The position numbers and the translations under genes were made by a program. From positions 22,501 through 86,500 of the forward strand of contig JAXBDG010000011.1 of the NCBI GenBank assembly GCA_036320915.1: 64,000 nt of DNA. Direction: 5' to 3'. The DNA comes from Linnemannia elongata. Taxonomy: Eukaryota > Mortierellomycota > Mortierellomycetes > Mortierellales > Mortierellaceae. Below the pieces are notes generated by a model. The model saw nothing but the letters and a program-made list of their open reading frames with translations, was not told where the DNA came from and searched no databases. This document shows, piece by piece, positions 11,870-22,376 of this stretch (its first letter is position 1; every line of letters begins with the position of its first letter).

Positions 11870-13854
11870 GTTGGCAGTTGTTGTAGTTGGGTGAGAAGAG
11901 AGGTGAGAGAAGAGGTGAAAGGAGAGAGTAAGAGATAAGAAAAGGAAGAGAGGAAACAAGTTTATATAAGCGCTTCACTAAGAAACTAAAAAAGTGGCGC
12001 TCAGAGGGCGACCGCACCGTGGGCTTGAAAGAAAAAAAAAAAAAATTGAACAGTGTGCTCTCAGACGTCAGTCTTCACTCTTCTCACACTTTCACGCTCT
12101 TCTTCTTCTACTGATTGTGAGTCCTGCTGGAATGGAAGGAAAAAAAATGGGGCAAAGGGAAAGAAAAGGTACAGTGGGGGAGGGGTAAGGGATACGGCTT
12201 GAAGCACATACTACACACTAGCATACTACTACGTAAATACTGTGAAACGAGTCATGTGATCAGGAGGAAAGTTAATTTGTCTCAGCTACTGATGGTGCCT
12301 GAAAAAATAAAAAATAAAAAGTGGAATGGTCTTCTGCCTGTTCTTCTCCTTCTTCTTCTTCGTCGTCTTTTTTTGAAGTGGAATAAGAAGGGACAGAAAA
12401 GCGCTGTCGCCTGGTTACTGCAAAAAAAAACCAAAAAGATGGACCTTGCTTGTAGGAATACTTATGAAAAGGACATCTGGACATCATGGGCTCACTTTTA
12501 AAGCCATCTTCTTTTGGTATGACATGCTTGTATTGTGTATATGCTCACACATGCCCCTTATATTGGATTTTGATTTTCTATCTTGCAAGGGGGAATAAGA
12601 GGATGAGGCGACTGGTGCAACGGTACCATGGGGGAGATACTTTCTCTAATCGTCTCTCTTCCTTTTCTTCTCCATCCCCTCGGTGTTTGGTGTGGTGGCC
12701 CTCTCCCTATTCCCTATCATACTTCAATTGCCATTTAAACAACTTTTGACTCCACTTTTTACTCTTCTTTTTCTCATCTTTCAACCTTGAGGTGTGCTCA
12801 ACTTTCCCTTCTGCTGACTCGTCTTTTTGCCGGCCAAGATCCCTTAGATTGAAAAAGAGGAGACCAATTCAAGTTTTTTTATTGAGGAACCCGGTCGATT
12901 AACTAGTCAAAAACCCTCTACCTCAACTTCAACGAAAGCGAGCAAACAAGCAAACAAACAAACAGACAAACAAACAACAGCAAAGGCACCAAGGGCGATA
13001 GCCTGCCTGTCCCCAATCACCTCGCTTTGTCCCTCTTTATCCCTCTTTGTTCCTCTACCGACTTATTCTTGGTCAGGTTCCTTTTTTTATTATTTCTTTT
13101 CGTTCGTTTCCATCTTTTCCTTTCTGTACCCTCTTCCTCCCTCCTCATCCTCCTCCTCTCTTTCTCTTGTATTCTTTCTTCACCTTCACACCACTCCCGC
13201 TTGTCCATCTCCTCTTTCTCTCCATCATCCATCCTTCCCCTTGTTCACTTCTCCACCACCCCCTTGAAGTGTGACCTCACCCGGACAACGTCTCTCCTCA
13301 GAGCTCAACCTCTGTTCTCCTATTAGACTCACCTACCCCGTCGAATCTCTCTTCGCGACCGTTTCTTCTTTATTTTTTATTTGTGCCCCATCAGTTTGTT
13401 TCATCGCCTCATTTTTTATTCTCTCTTGCCCTTCTCCCTCTTCTCCACACAACTCAATCCCTTTAACAAAAAGAGAAAAACCTTCTTTTTAATCCTCTGA
13501 CATCTTTTTTTACCCTTTACCCTGGTTTTCTTTTTCGCCATCCCTCTTTCGTGGAATCAACCATTACCCCTTCCTCGATACTTGAGCCTGTCTAACATCG
13601 ACTTGACCCGGACAATTATTACATATTTATTCACGGTTTTCACTCCGCCCCGCTCCACATCGCCGCCTCGCCTCCACATAGGACAACCTATACCTGGACA
13701 CATTCTTCTCCCTCCATCTCACACCAACACAGCAGACAGGGAAGCCCGAACGCCACCCATCCGTTCTCACCCTACTTAAAAAGTCGACGGGAACAATTGA
13801 ATAACAGCAACATATCACTTCCCCTTGAACAACTCCATTACAGTATAACCTGAT
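11870..13854. other. Divergent promoter region between adenosine kinase and RasGEF
   Basis: About 2 kb between two divergently transcribed genes. Near 11880-11960 lie G/A-rich + strand runs, which are the T/C-rich leader of adenosine kinase read on the other strand. 12030-12470 has mixed simple sequence. 12945-12975 holds a (CAAA)n-like microsatellite. 13030-13560 is a long pyrimidine tract (CT-rich on +), most likely the transcribed leader of the RasGEF gene. No credible coding frame. Confidence 0.6.
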
Positions 13855-16800
13855 ATGGTCTCTGAGGGTATCGATGTGCAGGTCTTGGTCAGGGCTATGT
13901 ACGACTTTCACTCTGAAGACCCGACTAATTTGACCTTCCAGCGAGACGACGTGATCCAGGTCCTTGCTCAACTCGATTCAGGCTGGTGGGCTGGACTTAT
14001 CGATGGTCGTCAGGGTTGGTTCCCATCCAACTATGTCGAAGTGCTCGACGAAAACGACCTTGATAGTGAGGAGGGCGATGAATATGTCGAGGGCGACGAC
14101 CTTGATGTAAGTTCGCTTTTCAATTGGTTCGCTTTCTCGCCTGACTTTTTTTTATATTGTTCCTGTTTGGCTGGTGTATTTTCGTCGGAGGAAAGAGAGA
14201 GTGAGAGAGTATATGAGAAATGGTTCTATTGTTGTTACTCTTAATGCTGAAAATATCTTCCGATTGAACCCAAAAACAATTGAGACAAAACTCTCTCTCG
14301 GCGGGAAGCAGAGGATGAAGAGGGAGGAAGGGAGAAGGTCTATAAGAAGGGCGATCGCTGCATGTTCACTCAGCGTGGTTTCTAACAATACCCCTACTTT
14401 CTTTTTAGAGCGCCGACGATCTTTGGCTGCCACAGACCACGCCAGATGGACAGGTCTTTTATTACAACCAGAGGACACAAGAGTCGAGCTGGACTATTCC
14501 TGAGCAGGACGCCCAGACGAGCGAAAATGATACCACCGAAACCGCTAGCCACAGTCGAGCAGGCAAGTTTGGTTGTGTGTTTTCTTAGCTAAGCTTGAGG
14601 CAAACTGCGTAACGACTTTGTTGTCTCTCACCAGCCTCTTTCCCCCAGCCATCCGATGTGACAAATTGCTTTACTTTTACTCCAACAAAGCACATGCACT
14701 CACCCGCACACAACAAATACACAGCAGGTTTACATACACCTGCCCACGTACAAAGAAGGACTCATCCACAAAACCACAAAGCAACAAACACACTAACCGG
14801 TGGAACGTGCTCGCCTTCTTTGCGCCCTAACTCTTGACTGTTCATAGACTGGTCGGCACGTCAGTCGACCTCAAACGGCAATGGTTGGTACAACTCTGAG
14901 GCAGAAGACGATGAGACCGACAATGGACCGGATTCGTTTAGCAAACAAGGCGACACCGACAACCGCTCCGAACTCTCACAGCCGAACGATGCCAACAACA
15001 ACGAAGCCGAACATGTCAACCATAGCGAAGAACACGGAGGCGAGAACAAGGTATTTTAACATGTACTTTCTGAACGTATGTACTCTTTCTTTCTCATGGT
15101 ATAAAGTGAGTTAGTTATCTAACATTTCATTTCGCAACAGTCTCTTGCTGCCGTTAGAAAGCCCTCTGGCGCACCAGGAGCACAACCTGATGCAGTCGAC
15201 GGACTTCCACCATTACCCCTCCTGCCCAACCCCTTTGATCCTGAACCTTCTTGGGAATCTCTGGCTGAACATACCGCTGCTGCTGTTCAGAACCTTTTGA
15301 ACTCGGCCGACAACGGATACAAGCCATACTACCTGATTCAGTCATCTATCGTGGTCGAGGCCATTCGTGTTATGCTTTACGCCTCTGGAACGGTCGACAA
15401 GGACGCTGCCATCATGCGCCAGCACCGTGGTCTCAAGATGCATCATCGCCAGATTATGGCCGCTCTCTCAAAGTTGGTTCTCTCTGCCAAGATGGCCTCA
15501 GGCGTTTGGACTGCATCAGATGCCGTGATCAAGCTGCAAGCGGACGCTCGTGAGGTCGGAACTGCCGCGCAAAACTATGTCTCCACTGCCATTGCCGCCA
15601 ATATTGAGGTCCACCAAGTCGATGCCCGCTTGGTCACCAATGTCAAAAGCCCCCTCGGCGCCAACACTGTCACCCCTCAATCTCTCCAAAAGGCTCTTTC
15701 AAACGGATCTCTCAAGGCTGAGCCCACGTCGGAACGCAAGGTCTTTGGTTCGCAGATGAGCACCCAGAGCATCCTTAGCCAGCTGGACTACTACTCCAAA
15801 AGCGCGTCCAAGGCCGTCAATACCCTGGCTATGCAGATCGAGAAACTTATCGACAATCCTCGGCTTGTCGGCAAGAACAGCCAACCCAACGGAGCCTCGG
15901 CTGCCCAACCTGTAATGAACGCGACACAGTCTGCTCAATTGGTGACCCAAGCCCGACAGACCATCACCCAACTCGGTTCTCTTTTGTCCTTGGTCACGGA
16001 ATTCAGCTCTACCGCGTTGACCGAGCAACCCAGCATTCCCGACAGATATTTTTCGGACGTCAAAGTGGCAAAACAGGTCCTCCATGGCGGCACTGCTTCC
16101 CTTGTCATGGCCATTCAGTCTGCGACGGATCTTTTGGCGGTGGGCCAAACTTTGGAACTAGCTCTTAGCACGACACTGTCAACAGAAAAGGCGGCAGAGA
16201 GTCTTGTCCAGGCAACACGAGTTTTGGTTCAAGAAAAGGAGACTGCAGACACCAGCCAACCTACCAATACCAACACTCATTCCGACAGCTACTCGAACGG
16301 AACATTGGTGACCAGCAACTCTGAGAGTGCCTATGACCACGACAACGATTCCGACATTGAACCTGATGCCAAACCTCGTTCCACAGGCGGACGTCCTCCA
16401 CAGGGTATGGTTGTTCAGCGTAACCGTTCCGACTCTCAACCCTCAGTTCTTTCTGGTCACCACAGCAGTACTGGACAACAGACACCTGGAAGCACAGAGA
16501 ACAGTGGACGCAGCACTCAAGCCGGCTATCCATTTCCTACAGGAGATCCTTCAGTGGACGGCAGAGCGAATGGGGGCAACTTTGCCAACAGCAACTCGCC
16601 TGGCCGATTTGACAACCGCGGCGAAAAGGTCAAGAAGCTTCTTGGCGATGAGGCTCCGGTCCGTGCTGCGACTCAACAGTGGTTCTTGGACTATGATTAC
16701 CAGACGGATGACCTTGTTCTGAACGGTGATGGTCAGGTCAAGGGAGGAACCCTCCCAGCCTTGATTGAGCGTTTGACGCTGCATGATGGATTCGACGCGA

Positions 16801-18227
16801 CCTTTGTTGCGACTTTCTTGCTGACCTACCGATCTTTCACCAACACCAAAGAGCTGTTCTCCCTTCTCTTCCAACGTTTCACCATCCAACCTCCCTTGGG
16901 ACTTAACGCCGAAGAGCTCGAGATCTGGACGGAAAAGAAGTTGACACCCATCCGCCTGCGCGTTTTCAACATTATGAAGTCGTGGCTGGAGAACTATTAC
17001 TTGGAGGACGAGGAGGACGATCGGGAAGCATTGACGATGATCAAAGTCTTTTCGGAATCACCCGCCATGATGGAAACGATGCGGTTTGCAGCGCTGCAGC
17101 TTGCCAAGACAGTCGAAAAGCGCCAGGCATCCGACAGCTCCTTCCGCAAGCTGGTCCTTAACCTGACGACACAGGCGCCTCAACCGATCACACCCCGCAA
17201 CCTAAAGAGGATCAAGTTTTTGGAACTGGACCCGCTCGAGTTTGCTCGTCAGTTGACGATTATGGAGGCGGCGGTTTACAACAAGATCCGACCTGTCGAG
17301 TGTTTGAACAAGGCCTGGTCAAGTGAAGATCCTGTGCTGGCGGCTAAGGCTGTCAACATCAAGAAGATGATCGAGACCAGTAACTTGTATGCCAATTGGA
17401 TCAACGAGCTCGTCCTCAGCGAGAAGGAGCTCAAGAAGCGAGTTCTTGTCATCCGCCATCTCGTCACCATCGCTGAGGTATTTTTTTCATGCTTTTCAAA
17501 TTCTTGCATATACCATTGTTGCAAAATGTCATATACGTTTTACCTACTCACTTTTTTCATATACCTTCAACATTGCCAAAAAAAAAAAAAAAAAAAAAAA
17601 AATAGCGTTTGCGCCAGATGAATGACTTTAGTATGCTTTCAAACACGGTGGCCGCATTATTACAGTCGCCCGTGCACCGATTGAAGCGTACATGGGAGCA
17701 GGTGCCAGCCAAGACGATGAGCACGTTCATGGAGTTGCAGCAGCTGATGAGTGTCAACAAGAACTGGGTTGATTACCGTGAGGAACTTCATTCGGCTAAC
17801 CCACCCTGTGTACCATTTGTCGGCATGTATCTGACGGATCTGGTGATGATTTACGACGGTAACAAAGACGCGATGAAGCAGTCGAACCATCTCATCAACT
17901 TTAACAAGCGTATCAAGACGGCCGAGGTTATCCGCGAGATCCAGCAGTACCAGTCTGTTCCTTACTGTTTGACGACCGTTCCTGAGATCCAGCAGTATAT
18001 TCGTCGTGGCATGGATGGTGCCAAGCATGTCCAGGACCTCCATGAGATGAGTCTTGCCCTCGAGCCTCGGTAAGTGTTTGTTTCTTTCTTCTCTCTAGTT
18101 GGATGTACAATGCGGATCAAATTCGTTTGAATACTAATTATTTCCTTGATTTGATATCTCTTGGACACATAGTGAGCGAGGAGATGAGAAGATTGCGCGC
18201 ATGATGGCCGAGTCGGGCATGCTGTAG
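13855..18227 (+). CDS. Cdc25-like Ras guanine-nucleotide exchange factor with SH3 and WW domains
   Basis: Six exons: 13855-14106, 14409-14562, 14848-15050, 15141-17477, 17606-18069, 18173-18227, giving 1154 aa. Domain order: SH3 about 8-64 (VRAMYDFHSEDPTNLTF, GWWAGLIDGRQGWFPSNYVE); WW about 87-116 (LWLPQTTPDGQVFYYN, then SSWTIPE); a long Ser/Asn/Thr-rich middle; the RasGEF N-terminal helical module about 726-850 (FVATFLLTYRSFTNTKELF); the catalytic CDC25-homology domain about 895-1135 (LELDPLEFARQLTIMEAAVY, NDFSMLSNTVAALLQSPVHRL). It should load GTP on Ras at membranes, controlling cAMP or MAPK output in fungi. Intron 2 uses a GC donor (G|GCAAGT). The acceptor before exon 5 is preceded by 25 A instead of pyrimidines. 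The stop follows ESGML. Family assignment is firm; which Ras it serves is not visible. Confidence 0.93.
17578..17602. repeat. A25 tract directly before a splice acceptor
   Basis: 25 A in the last 28 bases of RasGEF intron 4, followed by TAG and exon 5. It occupies the place where a polypyrimidine tract is usually found. Confidence 0.9.
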
Positions 18228-18992
18228 CTGGTGTAGTTGGTGTTATTGCTGTCTGCTTCTTTATTGTTCTTGTTATAGCGTCCTTCTTCTTCGTCCAACC
18301 TGTTGTCAATTTTCGCCTCATTTATTTTATCCTTTGCTGCCTTCACCTTCATACCCAATCTGCCTTTTTCGCGTTCCCTTTTTTTTTTTTTTTTTTGTTC
18401 AGCTTCTTTTTCACCTCTGCGTCTTTTGCCTTCCCTCGTTCCTATCTTCATAATTCTGTGTCCTGTCTCTGTTCTGCGTGGTGGGGTTCTACGGATTTTC
18501 TCAAAAAGAGGAATAAATAACCAAGTGCTTTCTATCTCCAACAATGCATGCTTCAATGAGAACACCCCTTGTACTACTCGAATACCCCTTTTATTTGTCG
18601 ACCGCTTGTTTTCTATTGTCCTTTGCTTCCCATCTTTTCGCACACCTACTTTTTCTCTTCTTCGTTTTCACCTCGATTTCCTTCCACTCGTTTTTTTATA
18701 CTTTTTACTCTTCAGCAATCTTTCAACAAAGTCACTTGGTGGCAACCACCCTCAATTCAGCAAGACCCCTCCAAATATCTACCCTTCCCTTATTCTTTTT
18801 CACAACCACTCCTTCTTCTTCTCCTTCCTTCATACCAAATAACTCAAACTCGTACACTCCCGCATTCATATTCCTAATACACCTACCCCCAACTACCACT
18901 ACTGCTACAACTACAGTACATTCTCATCGTCACAGCTCGCTCTCACACAACCCCACAGACCCCTACCTACACACAAGAAAATAAGAAACAGC
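18228..18992. other. Intergenic between RasGEF and the NYN protein
   Basis: 765 bases with a T17 run near 18380 and pyrimidine-rich sequence up to about 18860. It then becomes C/A-rich just ahead of the next start codon, consistent with a long 5' leader. Several apparent frames here are Ser/Phe/Leu-rich products of the pyrimidine bias. Confidence 0.6.
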
Positions 18993-21900
18993 ATGACGTT
19001 GCCATGGGAACCACCGCCACCTCAACAGCAGCCGCCTGACTTTAACACTCGCACAACCTACCACCACAACAGCAACAGCTCCAACACTAACAATACAACA
19101 CTAACAGCAGCAAACTACAACAGCAGCAGCTCGCTGGGAGACTTTGACATCTTGCTTTCATTCCTCCAACTTGAACGAACATCACTGGCAACGCCAAGCA
19201 CAACTGCACCACCACCACTACCACAACCAACAACAGTAGCAGCATCTGCAGCAACTCCCTCAACACCACCAGCAGAAGGCGATCCTTCTAGTATGATTAC
19301 ACCCACTTGGGATGACTCCTCCAACGACATTTCTTCAGCAACCCCTAGCACTAGCACCTCCACCAGTATGACGAGCCAACTGGGCGACTTATCCCTGGTA
19401 ATGCGATATCTCCAAGCACACAAAGCCTACAACTCCTTTGCTTCCGCCGACTCTCTTTCACATCAAGACACTCTCAACTACACCTCCCCTTCTTCTCCGA
19501 CACGCACACTGTCACCGTCGACGCAGACGATACCAAGCCATGACCGAGAGCCACTAGGAGTTGCCGAGGACGACGAGGACAATGACGAGGACGAAGTCGC
19601 CTTGGCGACAAACAGGCGACGACTCAAGAAGAAGGCAGCCAGAAAACTTCCTATTGACGAGCCTTCGAGTTCCTCGTGCGGCGGGTGGGTCTCGTCAGAG
19701 TCTGACCACAAAGAGGAGGTCTTGGGTAGTTCTCCAGAAGAGCCTGGTCGTGTTGTGCACGAGGATGCGTCCAACTCACAGTCACCGCCCAACACCATTG
19801 CGACAATAACGGACTTTTTGGCCAAGGAACTACAGCAACAGTATCAGCGGCTACAGCAGCAGCAGCAACAACAGAAGCAGGGGCAACCGATGGATAACAG
19901 CACCCAGCAACTCAACATCCTTTCTTTATCCACCCGCACAGTTACCAAACTTGACCCTATCACACTTCACCAGCCTCCTCCAGTCGCAACCAACAACAAA
20001 ATCGTCGCACCTGCCGCAGTTGTCAACCCCAACGCCTCCAGCTCTTGCTCTGCCTTTATCAAGAAAAAGCGACCATGGCACATAGCCAAAGTCCTCAGGG
20101 AGATGAAGGCTCTGTTCCAGGAGGAGCAAAAACGGAACTACCCCCAGCAGCAGCTGTCAACTCTGGACAACAATCGCCCAGCAAGCATCAATGTTGAGCC
20201 TAGCATTACAACAACAATGCCGACGCCTATCACACTGGTGACACCACCAAAGGCGGCGCAAAAGGAGAATGGGCGAGAGCTAGTCTTGGACCAGACCCCT
20301 GGGTACGAACCCGAGTTTCAATGGAGGCCGCGATCCCATTACAACAACTTTTGGAGGAGTTGCACCAACAACAGCAACACTACTGCTGACCCGGTGACCG
20401 ACACCAACCGCTTGTCTTCTTTCTCATCGTCATCCGAGGAGGATTCACCGTTTCGAGTTGCTCCTAGGTGTGATATTACACCTGCCTTGTCTTCTGCTTT
20501 TGCTTTTGGTTCGACGACCTCAATGAGACCAACATCTTGTTCGAGCGAGGACACAAGCAAAAGTGCGGAGAGCAAGCGACTTTTGGCAATGAGAGTCCGC
20601 GACACATTTTTGGTCCCCAGGGGAATTGGTCTCCTGGATCAAGCTCTCTCTCGTGCAGAGTCCCACCTACCGGATCCAGTTAATCCTTCACCTCCTCAGC
20701 TTGAGGAGAGATTCAAGCCTGCACCGACGACCCGACTTGAACTGAGCACTATGCGGGCGCTAACCAGGATTGCTACCCCTCCGTCACCACTTCCCCGGCC
20801 AGCAGAAGACAAACCCCGATCAGCATCTGCTACTTCGACTTCCACGGAGCAGCAAAAGATCGACCCAACCCCGTCACCATCACCGCCACCACCCAAGACT
20901 GTCTCCACCACTCCCAGCAACTGCAACGAGCGTGTCTTTATCTTTGTCGACAATTCAAACATCTTGCACGGATTCTATCAGAATCGACAGCAGATGGAGG
21001 CGCAACGAGTTGCTGATGGTGTTTCTGTGGACGGGACATCATCTTCATACGTTCGACCCAGGTCAGAGGATGATCAGGATCGTACCCCGCCGAACAAGGC
21101 TCCTGTGCACTGTACTGAGACCTTGGCCTTTGAGGACGGGATGACTCTAGCGACACCTTCAACAATAACAATGAACGATGAAACCCCCAAATCCTTCCCA
21201 CCCGGCACCAGCATCAGCAGTAACGGCAGTGGCGCGGGCCCGAAGGCCAAAATGGCGAGAAACAGCCACCTTTTACCAAAATTCAACTATTCCAAGTTTT
21301 TCGACCTCCTGAAACGGGAACGAACCGCTGTACGACAGGTCCTTGTCGGGTCTTCGCCCTTGTTCCAGGAACTGGATGAGGCGATGGAGCATCAGTACGA
21401 AACGATTATTTTGAGGCGAGTCAAGAAGTTTGTTCAGGGCGAGCTTGGGGCTGTCCCTGTTCCTGTCAAGCAGCTTCGGTTCCCTCCTAGTTATTTCAAC
21501 AGTAACGGCGGGTCAACGAGTCTTTGTGATGGTATGGAGCCATTTGTTGACAAGTCAACTCTGCTTACAACAGTGAATGCAACATCACCACCCATAGCAG
21601 CACTTCCTCCTACAACAACAGCAACAACAGTGACAGCGACAGGATCGGGATCAAATGGCGGAGGATCGCAAGGTGAGCAAGGAGTCGATGAACTTCTGCA
21701 TCTCAAAATGCTCGAAACCCTCCTCGACCACGAGCCTTCAACAATCGTCTTAGCCACGGGAGACGGCGGCGACAGCGAGTTTGGAGGCGGTGGATTTTAT
21801 GCTGTTATCAAGCGGGCACTCAACCGTGGGTGGCATGTCGAGATCGTCAGCTGGGAGGATCAATTGAGTGGGGTTTACTTGCAGTTGGCGCTTGAGTATG

Positions 21901-22226
21901 GATACAACTGTGAACACAAGTCGGCGACGACCGGTAGTGACAAACAATGTCATGCACCCTCGTCTATGTCAGCTTCTTCTTTGGAGACCGTAACTGTTGC
22001 TGATGGACACAAGAATCAGAAGAGGCAGAAAAAGGCTTCAGGGACAGGAACAAAGAAGCAACGGGCGCTGGCACTGGCACAGGAGAAGGAGAAGGACAAG
22101 GAGAGGGAACAGGAGAAGGAGAGGGAGGGCAAGCAGTGCGGATGTGGGCATTTGAGAGTCTGGTGCCTCGACTGGTACGGCGACATCCTTCTCCAACCTT
22201 CACCTACACCTTCTCGTTCCGAATAA
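18993..22226 (+). CDS. Large low-complexity protein with a NYN/PIN-like nuclease signature
   Basis: Single exon, 1077 aa. Residues 1-640 are mostly Ser, Thr, Pro, Asn and Gln with a poly-Gln stretch (about 285-300). At about 645 the sequence becomes ordered: RVFIFVDNSNILHGF is the first strand of NYN-type PIN-like domains, whose first Asp binds metal. After a disordered ~100-residue insertion follow KFNYSKFFDLLKRER and VRQVLVGSSPLFQELDEAM (about 760-800). Then come PSTIVLATGDGGDSEF (about 915-927) with the second acidic cluster and a strand-helix ending GWHVEIVSWEDQLSGVYLQL. This order matches NYN domains, which cut or bind RNA. The C-terminal ~60 residues are Lys/Glu-rich. Function beyond RNA-related is unknown to me. 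It is the only intron-free long gene among intron-rich neighbours. Confidence 0.85.
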   Translation: MTLPWEPPPPQQQPPDFNTRTTYHHNSNSSNTNNTTLTAANYNSSSSLGDFDILLSFLQLERTSLATPSTTAPPPLPQPTTVAASAATPSTPPAEGDPSSMITPTWDDSSNDISSATPSTSTSTSMTSQLGDLSLVMRYLQAHKAYNSFASADSLSHQDTLNYTSPSSPTRTLSPSTQTIPSHDREPLGVAEDDEDNDEDEVALATNRRRLKKKAARKLPIDEPSSSSCGGWVSSESDHKEEVLGSSPEEPGRVVHEDASNSQSPPNTIATITDFLAKELQQQYQRLQQQQQQQKQGQPMDNSTQQLNILSLSTRTVTKLDPITLHQPPPVATNNKIVAPAAVVNPNASSSCSAFIKKKRPWHIAKVLREMKALFQEEQKRNYPQQQLSTLDNNRPASINVEPSITTTMPTPITLVTPPKAAQKENGRELVLDQTPGYEPEFQWRPRSHYNNFWRSCTNNSNTTADPVTDTNRLSSFSSSSEEDSPFRVAPRCDITPALSSAFAFGSTTSMRPTSCSSEDTSKSAESKRLLAMRVRDTFLVPRGIGLLDQALSRAESHLPDPVNPSPPQLEERFKPAPTTRLELSTMRALTRIATPPSPLPRPAEDKPRSASATSTSTEQQKIDPTPSPSPPPPKTVSTTPSNCNERVFIFVDNSNILHGFYQNRQQMEAQRVADGVSVDGTSSSYVRPRSEDDQDRTPPNKAPVHCTETLAFEDGMTLATPSTITMNDETPKSFPPGTSISSNGSGAGPKAKMARNSHLLPKFNYSKFFDLLKRERTAVRQVLVGSSPLFQELDEAMEHQYETIILRRVKKFVQGELGAVPVPVKQLRFPPSYFNSNGGSTSLCDGMEPFVDKSTLLTTVNATSPPIAALPPTTTATTVTATGSGSNGGGSQGEQGVDELLHLKMLETLLDHEPSTIVLATGDGGDSEFGGGGFYAVIKRALNRGWHVEIVSWEDQLSGVYLQLALEYGYNCEHKSATTGSDKQCHAPSSMSASSLETVTVADGHKNQKRQKKASGTGTKKQRALALAQEKEKDKEREQEKEREGKQCGCGHLRVWCLDWYGDILLQPSPTPSRSE

Positions 22227-22227
22227 A
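22222..22227 (+). terminator. AATAAA poly(A) signal overlapping the NYN stop codon
   Basis: The canonical hexamer AATAAA contains the TAA stop of the NYN gene. Only about 150 bases separate this stop from that of the convergent CSC1 gene, so the 3' UTR must be short or the two transcripts overlap. Confidence 0.45.
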
Positions 22228-22376
22228 ACCTCACAGATACATGTATCTTTTTATACTCATAAACGCCATTGAACATATTTTCGTACAAAGACAAAAAAAC
22301 GTGTATTATTGAAATTATGTGCAAGTTGGTGTGAAAAGTAAAAGCTAAGAAAAAAAAGATGAAAGGGCTTAAAAAT

